A stretch of 64,000 nt of DNA, taken from Pseudomonas sp. ZH-FAD (GTDB taxonomy: Bacteria > Pseudomonadota > Gammaproteobacteria > Pseudomonadales > Pseudomonadaceae). This document shows, one piece after another, positions 45,118 to 54,538 of the stretch. A model generated the notes under the pieces. The model was given only the letters and a program-made list of their open reading frames with translations, made no database searches and was not told the DNA's origin. Within the stretch, counting starts at the first letter, position 1; each line of letters starts with the position of its first letter. The DNA lies in the NCBI RefSeq assembly GCF_002803095.1, contig NZ_PGLR01000028.1, forward strand, positions 1-64,000, given 5' to 3'. A program made the position numbers and the translations under genes.

Positions 45118-46752
45118 TCATACGCGAAATTGCCCAAGCAGACGATTGAGCTGGTCGGCCAGCTGTTTCAGGTGCTGGCTGGCTGCGCTCGACTGTTCGG
45201 CAGCCTCGGCGGTGTTGTGGGCTAGTGCTGCAGTCTGCGTGACGTTCTGATTGATGTCTTCCACCACGTGGGATTGTTGCAAGGTGGCGCTGGCGATCGA
45301 GGCGTTGAGCCCGGTCAGGTTGCGTAGCGATTGGGCGATCTGGGCGAGGCTCTCACCGGCCTGGCTGGCCTGCTCCACGGTCAGTTGGGAAGCGCGGCTG
45401 CTTTCGTTGATCACCTTGACGGCGGCCTCGGAGTTGCCTTGCAGGCGCTCGATCATACCTTGAATTTCAGCGGTGGACTGCTGGGTACGTTGCGCCAGAA
45501 GCCTCACTTCGTCCGCGACCACGGCGAAACCGCGGCCCTGCTCACCGGCGCGGGCAGCCTCGATGGCGGCGTTGAGGGCGAGCAGGTTGGTTTGCTCGGC
45601 GATGGAACGGATCACCTCCAGCACGCTGCCGATCTGCGTGCTCTCGCTGGCCAGTGATTGAATCACCTCGACGGCCTTGTCGATGGTGCCCGACAACTGA
45701 TCGATCTGGCGCAGGCTCGCCTCGATGTTCTGCTGGCCCTGGCTGGCCTGGTCCTCGGCGGTATGCATCTCGCTGGAGGCGTGCTCGGCGTTCTTCGCCA
45801 CGTCTTGTACGCCGTAGGTCACCTCGTTGACGGCGGTCGCCACCAGCTCCATCTGCTGCGCCTGTTGCTGGCTGTGGCGCTGCGCTTCGCTGGAGATGTC
45901 GCCAAGCGAGCGGGCAGCCTGATCGAGCGACCCCGCTGAATCGAGCATCTGCCGGATCACATGGCGCAGCTTTGCGGTGAAGGCATTGAAATAGGTCGCC
46001 AGGGCGGTCAATTCGTCACGCCCGTGGGTATCGAGGTTGCGAGTCAGGTCGCCTTCGCCGCTGGAAATGCTGGCCATGGCGTCTACTGCGGCTTGCAGAG
46101 GCTGCACGATGCTGCGAGTGATCAGCACCACCAGTCCAGTCAGGAGCAGGGCGATCAGCAGACCGATGCTCATGGCTTTCACCGCCTGGGCTCGGAACTC
46201 CACCTGTACGTCATCGACATAGACGCCGGAGCCGATGATCCAGCCCCAGGGCTGGAACAGTTCGACGTAGGAGATTTTCGGTACCGGGTCAGTGGCGCCA
46301 GGTTTCGGCCAGCGGTAGTCGACCTGGCCGGCTCCCTGGCTGCGGGTGATGGCGACCATCTCGTTGAACAGCGCCTTGCCGTCCGGGTCCTTGAAACCGG
46401 AAAGATTCTGGCCCTCGAGCTTGGCATTCATCGGATGCATGAGCATGACCGGGGTCTGGTCGTTGATCCAGAAGTACTCCTGGCCGTCGTAGCGCAAACC
46501 GCGCACCACTTCCATGGCCTGCTTCTGTGCCTCTTCGCGGCTCAGGCTGCCGGCGCTTTCCAGGTCATGGAAGTGCTTGAGAATACCGGCCGCGCTCTGC
46601 ACCACATGCTCGGTCTTTTCCGATTTGCCGGCGTAAAGATCGATGTGGATCTGGCGCAGCATGTAGGCGCCCTGCAAGATCAGCGTCAGAATGGCCAGCG
46701 CCAGGATCAGCCATAGACGGCGACTGATGGGAAGACTACGTAAGCTGTTCAT
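45118..46752 (-). CDS. Methyl-accepting chemotaxis protein with sCache-like domain
   Basis: 544 residues. TM1 is at about 11-31. A single-Cache periplasmic domain covers 32-185, with hallmark segments LRYDGQEYFWINDQTPVMLMHPMN, GQNLSGFKDPDG and FQPWGWIIGSGVYVDDV. TM2 is near 195-215, then HAMP and the signalling tip NLLALNAAIEAARAGEQGRG. sCache_2 receptors bind small carboxylates; P. aeruginosa CtpM (malate) has this layout. No clear FliA promoter was found upstream. Confidence 0.88.
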   Translation of the reverse strand: MNSLRSLPISRRLWLILALAILTLILQGAYMLRQIHIDLYAGKSEKTEHVVQSAAGILKHFHDLESAGSLSREEAQKQAMEVVRGLRYDGQEYFWINDQTPVMLMHPMNAKLEGQNLSGFKDPDGKALFNEMVAITRSQGAGQVDYRWPKPGATDPVPKISYVELFQPWGWIIGSGVYVDDVQVEFRAQAVKAMSIGLLIALLLTGLVVLITRSIVQPLQAAVDAMASISSGEGDLTRNLDTHGRDELTALATYFNAFTAKLRHVIRQMLDSAGSLDQAARSLGDISSEAQRHSQQQAQQMELVATAVNEVTYGVQDVAKNAEHASSEMHTAEDQASQGQQNIEASLRQIDQLSGTIDKAVEVIQSLASESTQIGSVLEVIRSIAEQTNLLALNAAIEAARAGEQGRGFAVVADEVRLLAQRTQQSTAEIQGMIERLQGNSEAAVKVINESSRASQLTVEQASQAGESLAQIAQSLRNLTGLNASIASATLQQSHVVEDINQNVTQTAALAHNTAEAAEQSSAASQHLKQLADQLNRLLGQFRV

Positions 46753-47002
46753 GGACGAATTCCTGATTGTTGTAATTGTCGGCTTCAGGGGGGCCTCGAA
46801 TGGCGCAGCGCAATACTGTCACATCGAGGCATTATTCACTCTAGTTGTCTGATAGCATTTCGGCCGCCCGGCGTAGAACTGAATGAGCACCGGGCTAGAC
46901 CGTTGCAAGGAACCTCCATGACGGTTTTGTGTCCCAGGGCCGGGGCCACGCTCCACGTTCTGAGTTTTACGCGTAGGTAGTTGCCGCGCTTTGGGGGATT
47001 TG

Positions 47003-47833
47003 ATGGATTTCTGGGTGGCCTTTCAGGCCCTGATTCTGGGCATAGTGGAAGGCCTGACCGAGTTCTTGCCGATTTCCAGCACCGGGCACCTGATCGTGGT
47101 CGGTGACTTGCTGGGCTTCAATGGCGAAAAGGCGACGGCGTTCAAGATCATCATCCAGCTAGGCGCCATCCTGGCGGTCATCTGGGAGTTTCGAGCGAAG
47201 GTGCTCGGCGTCGTCGTCGGTTTGCCCAGCGACCCGAACGCGCAGCGTTTCACCTTCAACCTGCTGCTGGCATTCATTCCTGCGGTGATTTTTGGTCTGG
47301 CCTTCGCCGATCTGATCGAGCATTGGCTGTTCAATCCGATCACAGTGGCCATGGCATTGATCATTGGCGGCATCATCATGCTCTGGGCGGAGAAGCGCGA
47401 ACACGCGATCAAGGCCGAAACGGTCGATGACATGACCTGGAAACTGGCATTGAAGGTTGGCTTTGCGCAATGTCTGGCACTGATTCCGGGGACGTCGCGT
47501 TCGGGCGCCACCATCATCGGCGGCCTGGTGTTTGGTTTGTCGCGCAAGGCCGCGACCGAGTTCTCTTTCTTCCTGGCCATGCCGACCATGGTCGCGGCTA
47601 CGGTCTATTCGCTGGTCAAGTACCGCGACATCCTGCAGATCAGCGACTTGCCGATCTTCGCCATCGGTTTCGTCAGCACCTTCATCGTGGCGATGATCAC
47701 CGTACGCGCACTGCTCAAGTTCATCACCAGCCACAGTTATGCGGTGTTCGCCTGGTATCGCATCGCCTTCGGCCTGGTGATTCTCGCTACTTGGCAGCTG
47801 CACCTGATTGATTGGAGCACGGCGCAACCGTGA
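47003..47833 (+). CDS. uppP: Undecaprenyl-diphosphatase UppP (BacA)
   Basis: 276 residues, integral membrane. Signature motifs are GIVEGLTEFLPISSTGHLIV (residues 12-31, with catalytic Glu and His) and IPGTSRSGATI (about 155-165, phosphate-binding Ser/Arg). It dephosphorylates undecaprenyl diphosphate to recycle the lipid carrier for cell wall synthesis; overproduction gives bacitracin tolerance. GGGGGA precedes the ATG. The stop overlaps the start of the CSD-DUF1294 gene by 4 bp. Confidence 0.95.
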   Translation: MDFWVAFQALILGIVEGLTEFLPISSTGHLIVVGDLLGFNGEKATAFKIIIQLGAILAVIWEFRAKVLGVVVGLPSDPNAQRFTFNLLLAFIPAVIFGLAFADLIEHWLFNPITVAMALIIGGIIMLWAEKREHAIKAETVDDMTWKLALKVGFAQCLALIPGTSRSGATIIGGLVFGLSRKAATEFSFFLAMPTMVAATVYSLVKYRDILQISDLPIFAIGFVSTFIVAMITVRALLKFITSHSYAVFAWYRIAFGLVILATWQLHLIDWSTAQP

Positions 47834-48552
47834 TCGGTACCGAGCGCAGGGGGCGCCTTAAAAGCTGGGATGACGCCAAGGGTTTTGGTTTCATCCAGCC
47901 GTTGAGCGGCGGTGCTGAAGTCTTCGCGCATATCTCGGTGATGCGCGGTGATCGCCGCCCGCAGCCGGGCGACGAGGTGCTGTTCATCGAGGGGCGTGAC
48001 GAACGAGGGCGGCCACGGGCCGAGCACTTGCGCCTGGCTGGCGAGCTCAGCCTTGATCGCCAGTCGATTCGGCGCAAACCGAAAACGCCCGGCAAGGCGG
48101 CACCGTTAGTGCGCAAGGCTGCCGCCAAATCCACATACCGATCATCGACTCAAGGCTCCATCCGGAACTTTTCCAGCAAGGCTTTGGTGCTCGCTTTGCT
48201 GTGCATCCTGCCATTGCTCGGCTGCGTGACGCTGTTCGGCAAGGGGCTCTGGTGGATATTGCCGCTTTATCTGCTGGCCAGCCTGCTGAGTTTTCTGCAG
48301 TACTGGCTGGATAAACGCAGCGCTCAGAGCGGTGGCCGACGCACGGCGGAAAACACCCTGCATCTGGTCGAGCTGGCTGGTGGTTGGCCAGGTGCGCTGA
48401 TCGCTCAGCAGACATTCCGGCACAAGACGCGCAAGGTTTCCTATCAGGCTGTTTTCTGGCTGATCGTCGCAGTTCATCAACTGTTCTGGATCGACCTGCT
48501 GCTGCTCGACGGTACCTACATCGCCCGCCACATACACTTATTCGTCCAGTAG
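47830..48552 (+). CDS. Cold-shock domain fused to DUF1294 membrane domain
   Basis: 240 residues from a GTG that overlaps the uppP stop (GTGA). Residues 5-65 are a cold-shock nucleic-acid-binding domain (GRLKSWDDAKGFGFIQP ... EVFAHISVM). A basic linker follows, then two hydrophobic helices and the DUF1294 core (YWLDKRSAQSGGRRTAENTL ... GGWPGALIAQQTFRHKTRK). This fusion is widespread in gammaproteobacteria, but its role is not known; a membrane-tethered RNA-binding protein is the literal reading. It converges with the YjbR gene by 15 bp. Confidence 0.87.
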   Translation: MIGTERRGRLKSWDDAKGFGFIQPLSGGAEVFAHISVMRGDRRPQPGDEVLFIEGRDERGRPRAEHLRLAGELSLDRQSIRRKPKTPGKAAPLVRKAAAKSTYRSSTQGSIRNFSSKALVLALLCILPLLGCVTLFGKGLWWILPLYLLASLLSFLQYWLDKRSAQSGGRRTAENTLHLVELAGGWPGALIAQQTFRHKTRKVSYQAVFWLIVAVHQLFWIDLLLLDGTYIARHIHLFVQ

Positions 48553-48903
48553 CAGGCCAGGTTGCAGGCGCTTGGGCAGGCGGCGCACCACCAGTTGATG
48601 CGAGCGCGTCAGCAACTGGCGCAGCTCATCGTCACCCAGCGGCGGCCGGTGGCCGCTCATACTGATCCAGTAAGCACGAGCCAGATACGGGGCAGGGCGG
48701 ATGCCCGGACGGTCTACATGACCGAGAAACAGGTCGTTATCGACCTTGAAGGCCAGATCCTCGCCAAGAAAATCGAGGATGGCGAACATCTTGTTGCCGG
48801 CCACCGAGAACACCCGGTTGCTACCCCACTTGAGGTCTTCGCGGGCGCCCGGCAGGCTGAGGCAGAAGCTGGCGATCTGGTCGGGCGTCATGGGCATGTC
48901 CAT
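48538..48903 (-). CDS. MmcQ/YjbR family protein
   Basis: 121 residues if the ATG at 48903 is used; ATGs at 48897 and 48891 are equally plausible, and MTPDQIASFCLSLPGA at the last is the common start. FCLSLPGAREDLKWGSNRVFSVAGNKMFAIL and the RAYWISM segment match the YjbR fold, a double-stranded-DNA-binding-like alpha/beta domain of unclear function. It lies 20 bp after the adenylyltransferase gene. Confidence 0.82.
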   Translation of the reverse strand: MDMPMTPDQIASFCLSLPGAREDLKWGSNRVFSVAGNKMFAILDFLGEDLAFKVDNDLFLGHVDRPGIRPAPYLARAYWISMSGHRPPLGDDELRQLLTRSHQLVVRRLPKRLQPGLLLDE

Positions 48904-48922
48904 CGATGGTCGAAACGGCAGT

Positions 48923-49699
48923 CTATCGGCTGGCCGACTGGCTGCGTAGCCGGTCGATCTGGCGCCGGGCATAGCCGATGAAAGCGGCCAGTGCCTGGGG
49001 GCGCTGAGCCAGGTCATCCCTGGCCTGGCCCAGATAGACGTCTCGCGCAGTTTCCAACACCGGGCGGTGCTCAGGGGACAAGCGCTCGAGCAGCCAGTTG
49101 GCCGCCACGTCCTTGGCAGCGATCTCGCCGCTGCTCAGCGTCAGCCAGATGCGTGCCAGGGCCAGGACCACGTTGCACTCATCGCCCAGCCAGTCGTCCG
49201 GTCCGTTCCATTGCGCCGCGGTGTCGTGCAGGGCGCGAATCATGTCCGCCTCAGGCACCGGCTCGAACAGTTCGGCAGCTGGTGGGCCCAGCAGGCTGAT
49301 AGCGTGCTGACGCGCCTTGCTCAGCAGGATGGCCAGGTCATGATCGGCCATGGCCGGCTCGAAGCGCCCCGCCTGCAGCTCGTCGCGCAGCCATTCGCCG
49401 AACTGCAGTTCGCGCATCGGCCGATAACGCCAGGGCCGTACAGCGTCGTGCACCAGCAGCGTCACTTCCAGCGGGCGCAGGTGCGCGGTGGCGGGCCAGG
49501 CCGACAGTCTCAGCAGGTCGGTCATCAGGGCCTTGCGCGTGCTGTCGCTCAGGGGCGTGCGGACGGTGACCAGCAGATCGATGTCGCTTGCCGGTTTGAG
49601 GCCGCCGCTAACGGCGGAACCGAACAGATGCACCGCCAGCAGGTTGTCGCCAAGGTGATGATGCAGGAGAGTGACGGCATTGCCGATCTGCAGGTTCAT
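48923..49699 (-). CDS. aadA: AadA-like aminoglycoside 3''-adenylyltransferase
   Basis: 258 residues, the usual AadA length. The nucleotidyltransferase motif is HLFGSAVSGGLKPASDIDLLV with Gly27-Ser28, Asp39 and Asp41, and the general-base glutamate is probably Glu78 in PLEVTLLV. RELQFGEWLRDEL, LLSKARQHAISLLGP and AAKDVAANWLLERL parallel the AadA proteins that adenylylate streptomycin and spectinomycin. The start MNLQIGNAV fits AadA alignments; an upstream ATG at 49750 is possible. No attC site or integrase is nearby, and base composition matches the surroundings, so it looks like a resident chromosomal gene. Actual substrate range is untested. Confidence 0.85.
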   Translation of the reverse strand: MNLQIGNAVTLLHHHLGDNLLAVHLFGSAVSGGLKPASDIDLLVTVRTPLSDSTRKALMTDLLRLSAWPATAHLRPLEVTLLVHDAVRPWRYRPMRELQFGEWLRDELQAGRFEPAMADHDLAILLSKARQHAISLLGPPAAELFEPVPEADMIRALHDTAAQWNGPDDWLGDECNVVLALARIWLTLSSGEIAAKDVAANWLLERLSPEHRPVLETARDVYLGQARDDLAQRPQALAAFIGYARRQIDRLRSQSASR

Positions 49700-49875
49700 G
49701 TTTTTGCCATTGCACTTCAGGTTGCGCTGCACTTTACCGCCGTTCGGCATCGTCTCGTAGACGCGGGTTCCCGAAGCCCGGGACTGGTCCCTGATAGCGT
49801 TCGACGCCGTCTGAGGTTTCCTGGCTGGATTATCTGCGTGGCTCCCAGTGGATTCGCCGGGATAGCTGAGCGCCA

Positions 49876-49907
49876 GAAAAAGCCCCAGAGCATCGAACCC
49901 TGGGGCT
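49876..49907 (-). terminator. Terminator of mexEF-oprN
   Basis: On the minus strand AGCCCCAG and CTGGGGCT flank an 11-nt loop and are followed by TTTTT, 38 bp after the oprN stop. Confidence 0.85.
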
Positions 49908-49945
49908 GAGGAGGGTCGGCATGGCGCGGACCGGGGAGAGTGGGT

Positions 49946-51334
49946 TCAGGCCTGAGGCTGCCAGCCGCCGCCGAGCGCCTTGTAGATCGCGACGATGCCG
50001 CTGTAGAGCTCGACCTCGGCCGAGGCCTGAGCATCTTCGGCGGCCAGGCGCTCACGTTCGGCGTCCAGCAGCACGAGGAAATCCACCGTGCCTTCGCGAT
50101 AGCGAATCGCGGCCTGATCGGCTGCAGCACGGCTGGCTTCGGCCTGGCGCACCAGGGAAACCAGGCGCTGCTGGCGCTTGGCGTAGTCGCTGAAGGCGTT
50201 TTCAGACTCCTCCAGTGCCAGCAACACCTGCTGTTCGTACTGCGACAGCGCGCCATCAGCCTCGGCTTCGGCGCCGCGTAGGCGCGCTCGTACGCTGCCG
50301 AGATCGAAGGCTGCCCAGCTGATGCTCGGCGCTACGCCCCAGGCACGGGCTGCTGATGAACCCAGCTGCGAGCCGCGCCCGGCGGTAAAGCCGAGAAAGC
50401 CGGAGAGGCTGACCCGCGGGAACAGGTCGGCAGTCGCCACGCCGACTTCGGCCGTGGCCGCCGCCAGCTGCCGCTCGGCTGCCTGGATATCCGGGCGACG
50501 GCGCAGCAGTTCGCTCGGGTTGCCGATGGGCAGTGCCTTGGCGATCACCGGCAGTGGTTTGGGCGACAGGTCGATCTGCAGCTGTTCCGGGCGCTGGCCG
50601 AGCAGGGTGGCGATGCGGTTCTGCGCCCGCACCTGCTGCGCCTGCAGTTGTGGCAGGCTGGCTTCGGTGGCGGCCAGGCGCGCATCGGCGCGCAGGACGT
50701 CCAACTCGTTACCAACGCCGGCGTCGCGCAACTGCTCGGTGATGGAGCGCGAATCCTGCTGGTTCTTCAGGTTCTCGCGGGCGATGTTTTCGCGCAGCTG
50801 TGCGCCACGCAGGGTGCCGTAGGCATCGACCAGCTCGGCGATCAGGCTGACCTGCAACTGGTAATAATCCGCTTCGGCCACTTCGATGCGCGCTTCACTG
50901 GCTTCTAGTTGGCGTTGGATACGGCCGAACAGGTCAACTTCCCAGGCCATGTCCAGGCCCAGGTCGTAGCGTTCCTGACGGATGCGCTCGTCCGTGGTCG
51001 GAGGCTGCTGGGCCTTGCCGAACTCGCCGCTGGCACGGCTGGTGACGGTAGGGAAGCGGTCGTTGGCCACGTCATCACGGATCGCCCGTGCCGCACGCAG
51101 GCGGTTGAACGCCACGCGCAGCTCGCGGTTGTCCTGCAGCGAACGCTGCACAAGCTGATTCAGCGTCGGGTCGTCGAACTGCTGCCACCAGGCAGCTTCG
51201 AAGCGGCTGCGGTCGTAATCGGCCGCTTCCAGCGCGGCAATGCGTGCAGGATCGGTCACGGGCGCTCGATAGTCCGGGCCGACAGCGCAGGCCGACAGCG
51301 CCAAGGTCAGGAGAGCGGGGGCAAAGGCTTTCAT
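49946..51334 (-). CDS. oprN: Outer-membrane efflux channel OprN
   Basis: 462 residues. The lipobox LSAC (Cys16) marks a lipidated outer-membrane TolC-family channel. Two OEP repeats are visible, the first from WWQQFDDPTLNQLVQRSL and the second from LLRRRPDIQAAERQLAAATAEVGVATADLFPRVSLSG. It completes the MexEF-OprN tripartite pump. The start overlaps the mexF stop by 4 bp. The assignment as OprN rather than another OprM homologue rests on the operon with mexE, mexF and mexT. Confidence 0.92.
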   Translation of the reverse strand: MKAFAPALLTLALSACAVGPDYRAPVTDPARIAALEAADYDRSRFEAAWWQQFDDPTLNQLVQRSLQDNRELRVAFNRLRAARAIRDDVANDRFPTVTSRASGEFGKAQQPPTTDERIRQERYDLGLDMAWEVDLFGRIQRQLEASEARIEVAEADYYQLQVSLIAELVDAYGTLRGAQLRENIARENLKNQQDSRSITEQLRDAGVGNELDVLRADARLAATEASLPQLQAQQVRAQNRIATLLGQRPEQLQIDLSPKPLPVIAKALPIGNPSELLRRRPDIQAAERQLAAATAEVGVATADLFPRVSLSGFLGFTAGRGSQLGSSAARAWGVAPSISWAAFDLGSVRARLRGAEAEADGALSQYEQQVLLALEESENAFSDYAKRQQRLVSLVRQAEASRAAADQAAIRYREGTVDFLVLLDAERERLAAEDAQASAEVELYSGIVAIYKALGGGWQPQA

Positions 51335-54300
51335 GCATGCGACTCCTGCAGACGGGCGGCTTTGCGCGCTTCGCGTTTCTCGACGAAGCCGCGGATCAGG
51401 ACATAGAACACCGGAGTCAGCAGCAGACCGAAGAAGGTCACACCGATCATCCCGGAGAACACCGCCACACCCATGGAGTGGCGCATCTCGGCACCTGCAC
51501 CGCTGGACAGCACCAGCGGCACCACGGCCATGATGAAGGCAATCGAGGTCATCAGGATCGGGCGCAGACGCAGGCGGCAGGACTCAAGCACGGCCGCGAC
51601 GCGATCAAGCCCTTCTTCCTGTTTCTCCTTGGCGAACTCGACGATCAGGATCGCGTTCTTGCAGGCCAGGCCCACCAGTACGATCAGGCCGATCTGGGTG
51701 AAGATGTTGTTGTCCAGGCCCGCGATGATCACCCCGGTGATGGCGGTGAAGAGCACGATCGGCACGATCAGAATCACCGCCAGCGGCAGGCTCCAGCTTT
51801 CGTACTGGGCAGCCAGCACCAGGAAGGCCAGCAGCACGCAGAGCGGGAAGATGAAGATCGCGGTATTGCCGGCGAGGATCTGCTGGTAGGTCAGATCGGT
51901 CCACTCGAAGGTCATGCCGATCGGCAGTTCCTCGTTGAGCAGTTTGGCGATGGCCGCTTCGGCCTGCCCCGAGCTGTAGCCCGGCGCGGCGGCACCGTTG
52001 ATCTCGGCGGTGAGGAAGCCGTTGTAGTGCATCACCCGATCAGGACCTGCGCTGTCATCGACCTTGACGAAGGTCGACAGCGGCACCATCTCGCCACGGT
52101 TATTGCGCACCTTGAGCTGACCGATCTGTTCCGGCTCCAGGCGGAACTGCTGGTCGGCCTGGACGTTGACCTGGTAGGTGCGGCCGAAACGGTTGAAGTC
52201 GTTGGCATACAGCGAACCCAGGTACACCTGCAGGGTGTCGAAGATGTCGCTGATGGCCACACCGTGGGTCTTGGCCTTTTCGCGGTCGATGGCGGCATCG
52301 ACCTGCGGTACGTTGACCTGGTAACTGGTGAACACCGACATCGGGTTCAGCTCCGGCAACTGGCGGGCCTTGTTGAGGATGTTCTGGGTCTGCGTATACA
52401 GCTCTTCATAGCCCAGGTTGCCACGGTCCTGAATCTGTAGGCGGAAGCCGCCAATGGTGCCCAGGCCCTGTACCGGCGGCGGTGGGAAGATGGCGAGGTA
52501 GGCCTCCTGAATCTCACTGAACTGGCCGTTGAGCTCGGCGGCAATGGCGCCGGCAGACATGCTTTCGTCCTTGCGCAGGCCGAAGTCCTTGAGCGTGACG
52601 AAAACGATGCCGCTGTTGGGACTGTTGGTGAAGCCGTTGATCGACAGGCCCGGGAAGGCCACGGTGTTTTCCACGCCCGGATGCTTGCTGGCGATTTCGC
52701 TCATGCGCTTGATCACCACTTCGGTGCGATCCAGGGTGGCGGCATCCGGCAACTGGGCGAAGGCCACCAGGTACTGCTTGTCCTGCTGCGGCACGAAGCC
52801 GGCCGGAGTGCTGGAGAAGCCCAGGTAACCGAGCACCAGCAGGCCACCGTAGATCAGCATGGCGATGCTGCTGCCACGCAGTACGCGACGCACGGTACCG
52901 ACGTAGCGGTTACTGGCGCGCTCGAACATACGGTTGAACGGGGCGAACAGCCAGCCACCGAACAGCTTGTCGAGCCCACGAGAGAAGGCATCTTTCGGCG
53001 CGTGATGGTCCTTGAGCAAGATGGCCGCGAGGGCCGGCGACAGGGTCAGCGAGTTGATCGCCGAGATCACCGTGGAAATGGCGATGGTCAGTGCGAACTG
53101 CTGATAGAACTGGCCCGACAGACCGGAGATAAAGGCCGTCGGCACGAACACGGCGCACAGCACCAGGGCGGTGGCGACGATGGGGCCGGTCACCTCTTTC
53201 ATGGCCTGGCGAGTGGCCTCGACCGGCGACTTGCCCAGGGCGATGTTACGTTCGACGTTCTCCACCACGACGATGGCGTCGTCCACCACGATACCGATGG
53301 CCAACACCAGGCCGAACAGCGACAGGGCGTTGAGCGAGAAGCCGAACATATGCATGACCGCGAAGGTGCCGATCAAGGACACCGGCACAGCTGCCAGGGG
53401 GATGATCGAGGCGCGCCAGGTCTGCAGGAACAGCACGACCACCAGCACCACCAGCACCACGGCTTCGAGCAGGGTGTGCACCACCGCCTCGATGGAGCCA
53501 CGCACGAAGATGGTCGGGTCATACACCACTTCGTAGTCCATACCTTGCGGGAAGGACTTCTTCAGCTCGGCCATGCGCCCGCGCACCGAGTCGGAAATAT
53601 CGATGGCGTTGGAGCCGGGACGTTGGAACACCGGGATGGCGACCGCCGGCTGGTTGTTCAGCAACGAGCGCAGGGCGTACTGGTTGGAGCCCAGTTCGAC
53701 GCGGGCGATGTCGCGCAGACGGGTAATCTCGCCGTTGTCACCGACGCGGATGATGATGTTCTCGAACTCTTCCTCGCTGACCAAGCGGCCCTGGGCGTTG
53801 ATCGACAGCTGGAAGCTGTTGCCGGCATCGGAAGGCGGCGCGCCGAGTGCACCGGCGGCGACCTGACGGTTCTGTTCGCGGATGGCGGTGACCACGTCGG
53901 TGGCGGTGAGCCCGCGCGAGGCCACCTTGTTCGGGTCGAGCCAGACGCGCAGCGAGTAGTTGCCCATGCCGAATAGCTGCACGTCGCCAACGCCGTCCAG
54001 GCGCGCCAGCTCGTCCTTGACGTTGAGCGCGGCGTAGTTGGACAGATAAAGCATGTCGTAGCGCTGATCCGGCGAGGTCAGGTGCACCACCATGGTCAGG
54101 TCCGGGGAGGCCTTGTCCACGGTCACGCCAAGACGCTGCACTTCAGTGGGCAGTGTCGGCATGGTGCGGGTGACGCGGTTCTGCACCTGCACCTGGGCGT
54201 TGTCCAGGTCGGTGCCGAGGGCGAAAGTCACGGTCAGCGTCAGGCGGCCATCAATGGTCGACTGCGACGACATATAAAGCATGCCCTCAACACCGACGAT

Positions 54301-54510
54301 GGCCTGCTCCAGCGGCGAGGCGACAGTTTCACCGATCACCTTGGGGTTGGCGCCGGGGAAATCGGCACGCACCACGACGGTGGGCGGCACCACTTCCGGG
54401 TATTCACTGATCGGCAGTTGGAACAGCGAGATGGCGCCGCCGATCAGGATCAGCAGCGACAGCACCGCGGCGAAGATCGGCCGCTGGATGAAGAATTGCG
54501 AGAAATTCAT
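51331..54510 (-). CDS. mexF: RND multidrug efflux permease MexF
   Basis: 1059 residues, a HAE-1 family RND pump with twelve transmembrane helices. MNFSQFFIQRPIFAAVLSLL is the MexF-type N-terminus. The proton relay pair appears as GIVVDDAIVVVENVER (two Asp in TM4), and the drug-binding porter loops contain FPPPPVQGLGTIGGFRLQI. It exports chloramphenicol, fluoroquinolones, trimethoprim and kynurenine- or quinolone-related metabolites in P. aeruginosa. It lies 28 bp after mexE and overlaps oprN. Confidence 0.94.
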   Translation of the reverse strand: MNFSQFFIQRPIFAAVLSLLILIGGAISLFQLPISEYPEVVPPTVVVRADFPGANPKVIGETVASPLEQAIVGVEGMLYMSSQSTIDGRLTLTVTFALGTDLDNAQVQVQNRVTRTMPTLPTEVQRLGVTVDKASPDLTMVVHLTSPDQRYDMLYLSNYAALNVKDELARLDGVGDVQLFGMGNYSLRVWLDPNKVASRGLTATDVVTAIREQNRQVAAGALGAPPSDAGNSFQLSINAQGRLVSEEEFENIIIRVGDNGEITRLRDIARVELGSNQYALRSLLNNQPAVAIPVFQRPGSNAIDISDSVRGRMAELKKSFPQGMDYEVVYDPTIFVRGSIEAVVHTLLEAVVLVVLVVVLFLQTWRASIIPLAAVPVSLIGTFAVMHMFGFSLNALSLFGLVLAIGIVVDDAIVVVENVERNIALGKSPVEATRQAMKEVTGPIVATALVLCAVFVPTAFISGLSGQFYQQFALTIAISTVISAINSLTLSPALAAILLKDHHAPKDAFSRGLDKLFGGWLFAPFNRMFERASNRYVGTVRRVLRGSSIAMLIYGGLLVLGYLGFSSTPAGFVPQQDKQYLVAFAQLPDAATLDRTEVVIKRMSEIASKHPGVENTVAFPGLSINGFTNSPNSGIVFVTLKDFGLRKDESMSAGAIAAELNGQFSEIQEAYLAIFPPPPVQGLGTIGGFRLQIQDRGNLGYEELYTQTQNILNKARQLPELNPMSVFTSYQVNVPQVDAAIDREKAKTHGVAISDIFDTLQVYLGSLYANDFNRFGRTYQVNVQADQQFRLEPEQIGQLKVRNNRGEMVPLSTFVKVDDSAGPDRVMHYNGFLTAEINGAAAPGYSSGQAEAAIAKLLNEELPIGMTFEWTDLTYQQILAGNTAIFIFPLCVLLAFLVLAAQYESWSLPLAVILIVPIVLFTAITGVIIAGLDNNIFTQIGLIVLVGLACKNAILIVEFAKEKQEEGLDRVAAVLESCRLRLRPILMTSIAFIMAVVPLVLSSGAGAEMRHSMGVAVFSGMIGVTFFGLLLTPVFYVLIRGFVEKREARKAARLQESHA

Positions 54511-54538
54511 GGGGGTTCCTCAGGTCGCGCAGGCGTTA

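Noticed and set aside
46753..47002. FliA promoter for the sCache chemoreceptor
   Set aside because: A GCCGACAA-like -10 is found on the minus strand near 46776, but no matching -35 lies at 11 bp, so support is too weak. Nothing else is evident in this gap.
48923..49945. Integron cassette around the aadA-like gene
   Set aside because: No attC-type inverted repeat, intI gene or base-composition break is visible.
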